DNA from: Gemmatimonadota bacterium
GTDB lineage: Bacteria; JAAXHH01
Direction: 5' to 3'
Length of the DNA: 64,000 bases
Assembly: GCA_009841265.1 (NCBI GenBank)
Contig: VXMB01000009.1
Coordinates: forward strand, 1,037,911-1,101,910
Part shown: piece by piece, positions 61,243 through 64,000 of the stretch
How the letters are laid out: every line of letters begins with the position of its first letter
Numbering within the stretch: position 1 is the stretch's first letter
Notes under the pieces: model-generated
Told to the model about the DNA's origin: nothing
Database searches by the model: none
What the model saw: the letters and a program-made list of their open reading frames with translations, nothing else
Translations under genes and position numbers: made by a program

Positions 61243-62538
61243 TTATTCCACGTAAACCGCGACACGGTGCATGGCGTTATTCAGGTAGCCGCCGGGATTC
61301 CACGCGATGGCGTGGGGCTGGCTGATGCCGCGCGAGTCCGTCGCTCTGGCCCAAACTTCGTAATACCCCTCCCCCGGCAACGAAACACCTGACCGCCAGT
61401 TCTGCCAGGCGTAGGCGTTCACCGGATCATCCAGTGTAGCGGGCATCCATGTCGCCCCGAAGTCGATCGACAGGTCTACCGAGTCGACGCGCCCTTCGCC
61501 CGTCCACGCATGACCGCGCACCTCGACCGAGCCTTCTGATGTCCTGTGTCCCGTCGAAGGATGGGTAATCAGCGACTTCACCGGCATGGTTTCGATGATT
61601 CGGAAGTCCTTTTCTACCACGGTCTCGCCGGGTGCGATCCCCCGGTCCGGCATGCGGTAAGAGGTTCCGGTCATCTTGGGCCCGTCGTGTACCTGGTCCC
61701 GGATCTCAACGCGGGTCAGCCACTTCTGGGAACACGAACCGGGCCAACCCGGTATGATCAGCCGCAGCGGGCCGCCGTTCATCGGGTGGATCGACCGGCC
61801 GTTCTGGGCGAGGGCGATGAGATTGTGCGGGTCCATGGCCTTGTCGATCGGCACCCCACGGGAGATGGGAAGCCCGGCCGACGCGCCGGAAAGGTGTGTA
61901 TCGACGCTGTAGTGGGCGGTGTAGACGGCGCCGCGCCGGATTCCAGCGGCTGCCAGTACGTCTGCGAGCCGCACCCCCGTCCATTCCGAGCAGGCCACCG
62001 CGCCGTAGGTCCACTGTTCGCCTTTCGTCTTCGGGTCGAAGAAAGCCCGTCCATTGCCTGCGCATTCCAGGGCCAGCGCACGGGTTACGACTTCGAAACG
62101 CGCTCCTAGATCATCGAGACCGAGCGTCAACGGGTGGTCGACCAGGCCGTCGATCGCCAGTGTCCAGCGCGATGCGTCCAGGTCCTCGGGCATCAGTCCG
62201 TTGTTGCGGACGAAGTGTCTTTCGGTGGGCGTAATGGCATCATCGAGGAGGTGCGGCGGGGTCTCCGCGCACATGGGCCGGTCATTGAGGACCGTGAGGC
62301 CGTCTTTGCCGGGAATGACGCCCTCGGCGGCGAGCGCTACGGGTATGAAGTGGGCGGGCATGTTGCGGTGGAAGGGGATCGCGGCCCCGACCAGCGCGCC
62401 CATGGCCGCCAGGCCGGCGTTCTTCAGGAATCCGCGCCGATCAGAATACGTGCGGCGTCCGAACAGCAACCGATCGGCCTCGTCGGGGTCTTCCCGGTAG
62501 AGTGCCTCAAGTCGCTTTATCGATGGATCGGCGCCCAT
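61243..62538 (-). CDS. Sulfite oxidase-like molybdopterin oxidoreductase, TAT-exported
   Basis: 431 residues. The N terminus contains a twin-arginine signal (YSDRRGFLKNAGLAAMGALVGAA, Arg34-Arg35), so it is exported folded. The molybdenum Cys is Cys159 in ALECAGNGRAFF, with SEWTGVRLADVLAAAG and MNGGPLRLIIPGWPGSCSQKWLTRVEI as family segments, and a C-terminal immunoglobulin-like dimerisation domain with RGHAWTGEGRVDSVDLSIDFG. It resembles SorA/sulfite oxidases that oxidise sulfite to sulfate. No cytochrome subunit gene is next to it. An unknown gene lies 45 bases upstream on the same strand. Confidence 0.93.
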   Translation of the reverse strand: MGADPSIKRLEALYREDPDEADRLLFGRRTYSDRRGFLKNAGLAAMGALVGAAIPFHRNMPAHFIPVALAAEGVIPGKDGLTVLNDRPMCAETPPHLLDDAITPTERHFVRNNGLMPEDLDASRWTLAIDGLVDHPLTLGLDDLGARFEVVTRALALECAGNGRAFFDPKTKGEQWTYGAVACSEWTGVRLADVLAAAGIRRGAVYTAHYSVDTHLSGASAGLPISRGVPIDKAMDPHNLIALAQNGRSIHPMNGGPLRLIIPGWPGSCSQKWLTRVEIRDQVHDGPKMTGTSYRMPDRGIAPGETVVEKDFRIIETMPVKSLITHPSTGHRTSEGSVEVRGHAWTGEGRVDSVDLSIDFGATWMPATLDDPVNAYAWQNWRSGVSLPGEGYYEVWARATDSRGISQPHAIAWNPGGYLNNAMHRVAVYVE

Positions 62539-62583
62539 GTCCGTGCACCTCGAATTCGATTCGACCCGGGCAGCGACTGCCGA

Positions 62584-63999
62584 CTACGACTCATACAGAT
62601 CCACCGCGGTCTGTCCCTTGGCGAACCGCAGGGCCGTCGCCGCGGCGGACTGGCTGCCCGTGGCGCGCCGGCTGTCGGTTGCCCAGCGCGCCAGGCCGAC
62701 CAGCAGCTGGTTGCGCGAGGGATGATCCGCGCACAGGGTCCACTCGTCGAAGATCGTCCGCAGTGTGGAGAGGATGTTGCGGCCGTTGTCGTCCTTGAGG
62801 ATCACCAGGCCGAGGCCGCGGAGCAGCGCGTCTCCCGAGTAACCGGAGCGCAGGTAATCCCGGGTCTGCCTCCCGATTTCCCTGATCTGGATCTTTTCGA
62901 TGGACGAAAGGACGCTCTCGATCGCTTCGGACTCGTCCGCGCTTCCTGGCTGCAGACTGCCGCGGGACTCGGACAGGGGCCGGTGGGTGATGTTCAGCCA
63001 ACGGTCGCCGTAGAATTGCCAAGCGACATGGTACAGGGCCTGTGCGGCGACCCTGGATCCGGCAAACCGCTGGGCCTTGCGCACCGCGGAGGCCATCATC
63101 ATCTCCCGGACCAGTCCTCCCCAACCGGGGTTCATGTTGACCGGCGTGCGCGCCATGCGGTCCGCGGCGAGCACCACCATGGTCGTCACGATCCGATCGA
63201 TGGAAACGCCGTCCGTCAACGCCTGCGTGACCGCACCGAAGGTCGGTCCGATTTCGCCGCTGACCAGGCCTTCGGCAAAGGCATCCTCGTCGAACGCCAC
63301 TGTGGAACCGTCGGCCTGCCCGTCTGCGAGGGCATCCAGCGTCGCCGTGTCGGCGATGAATTGGTCGATGGCCGACTGCCGGATCTCGTCGGGCAGACCC
63401 CGCTCCTGGCCCAGGATCTTGGCCGACAGGTTGCAGACCAATTCTTCCGCCTCGTCCCATCCGAATTCCTCGAGCACCTCCGCGATGTAGCCGATGTTGA
63501 GCAGGTTGTTCGAATTGCCGAGGAAATGGGGCGCCATGGCGCATTCGAAGAGCAGCGGAAGGATCTCCTGGTCATGGCCGCCCATCCGCCGGGCGGTGAT
63601 CAGGCATTTCTCGATGCCTTCCCATTTCTTGTCTTTCGAAAATACGCGGATCCAGCCTTCGAGTTTCTCCCAGGTAACCGGGTCGGGCAACCGCTGGATG
63701 CTCGGCCGGTCCCCCGCACGGCCCGACAGTCCATGGGCGGCGAAGGTCAGCGGAATGATCCGGTCATCGGTCTCGTACTGACGGGCTACTTTGATCCCGT
63801 TGACGAAATCCGCAACCTCTCCGCCGCCGTCGTTGGCGCCTCGTTCCGTGGCGATGTGCCGGCCGCCGTGACGGATGATGAGGTTGAGCGTGTCCCCTTC
63901 GGATACGCCCCGCGCCAGCATGATGGCGACGGCCTTGGAGATCGTCCACTGGTCCGTGGAATAAAGCCCTTCCTTCAGCAGCAGGAAATGGGCGTCGGA
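62584..63999 (-). CDS. Uncharacterised helical protein, N-terminus beyond the window
   Basis: At least 472 residues with no stop upstream of the ATG at 63921, so the gene probably starts outside the right edge; this ATG may be internal. Helix-rich sequence with PHFLGNSNNLLNIGYIAEVLEEFGW, ALYHVAWQFYGDRWLNI and a C-terminal VDLYES. I do not recognise the family. It lies 45 bases upstream of the sulfite-oxidase-like gene on the same strand and probably shares its transcript, so it may be a partner or an electron-transfer accessory, but no heme or iron-sulfur motif is visible in this part. Confidence 0.7.
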   Translation of the reverse strand, partial: SDAHFLLLKEGLYSTDQWTISKAVAIMLARGVSEGDTLNLIIRHGGRHIATERGANDGGGEVADFVNGIKVARQYETDDRIIPLTFAAHGLSGRAGDRPSIQRLPDPVTWEKLEGWIRVFSKDKKWEGIEKCLITARRMGGHDQEILPLLFECAMAPHFLGNSNNLLNIGYIAEVLEEFGWDEAEELVCNLSAKILGQERGLPDEIRQSAIDQFIADTATLDALADGQADGSTVAFDEDAFAEGLVSGEIGPTFGAVTQALTDGVSIDRIVTTMVVLAADRMARTPVNMNPGWGGLVREMMMASAVRKAQRFAGSRVAAQALYHVAWQFYGDRWLNITHRPLSESRGSLQPGSADESEAIESVLSSIEKIQIREIGRQTRDYLRSGYSGDALLRGLGLVILKDDNGRNILSTLRTIFDEWTLCADHPSRNQLLVGLARWATDSRRATGSQSAAATALRFAKGQTAVDLYES

Positions 64000-64000
64000 C

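Overview
The window is 64 kb of GC-rich, densely coding bacterial chromosome. It has single-copy housekeeping genes (purF, accD, ndk, recD2, aceE, pcm, purine nucleoside phosphorylase, pepF) mixed with many catabolic genes: enolase-superfamily dehydratases, HpcH/HpaI aldolases, TIM-barrel sugar isomerases, Gfo/Idh/MocA and zinc alcohol dehydrogenases, sulfatases, phytanoyl-CoA dioxygenases, a RraA-like aldolase, SMP-30 and an N-acyl-D-amino-acid amidohydrolase. This mix resembles uncultivated heterotrophs such as Latescibacterota or Poribacteria. That placement is an inference from gene content; no rRNA or phylogenetic marker was analysed.

Layout: 1-3065 holds the end of an enolase-family gene and a minus-strand aldolase / kelch / PhyH operon. 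About 3150-15230 is an AT-richer defence island: a higA antitoxin with a decayed higB, an AlbA_2 (Schlafen-like) protein, and a type I restriction-modification operon hsdM-hsdS-[ptuA-ptuB]-hsdR with a Septu-like ATPase/HNH pair between specificity and restriction genes. The HsdR ends in a complete-looking S24 (LexA/UmuD-type) peptidase domain. A HEPN-like protein and an orphan Phd antitoxin follow. 15305-25048 holds an uncharacterised barrel protein, a MATE transporter, a D-amino-acid oxidoreductase, a peptide-binding lipoprotein, an M19 dipeptidase-like protein and two zinc alcohol dehydrogenases. 25148-33606 is a prohibitin plus a carbohydrate-catabolic cluster. 33752-40359 is a minus-strand run (sulfatase-like, NUDIX, PepF, amidohydrolase, SMP-30). 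40698-47800 holds an uncharacterised barrel, Pcm, an MBL hydrolase, an enolase-superfamily enzyme, a DHDPS-family lyase and an OPT-like transporter. 47982-58444 is housekeeping. 58859-64000 holds an unknown protein, a second PhyH, an antitoxin with an internally deleted toxin, a TAT-exported sulfite-oxidase-like molybdoenzyme and a partial unknown gene.

Main points for follow-up: (1) the HsdR-S24 fusion, which keeps the Ser/Lys dyad and an Ala-Gly cleavage site and so suggests damage-controlled restriction; (2) Septu nested inside a type I RM operon; (3) three antitoxin genes whose toxins are missing or reduced to recognisable fragments, two of them keeping an apparent promoter/operator; (4) repeated small duplications of gene 3' ends just past the stop codon, at six loci.
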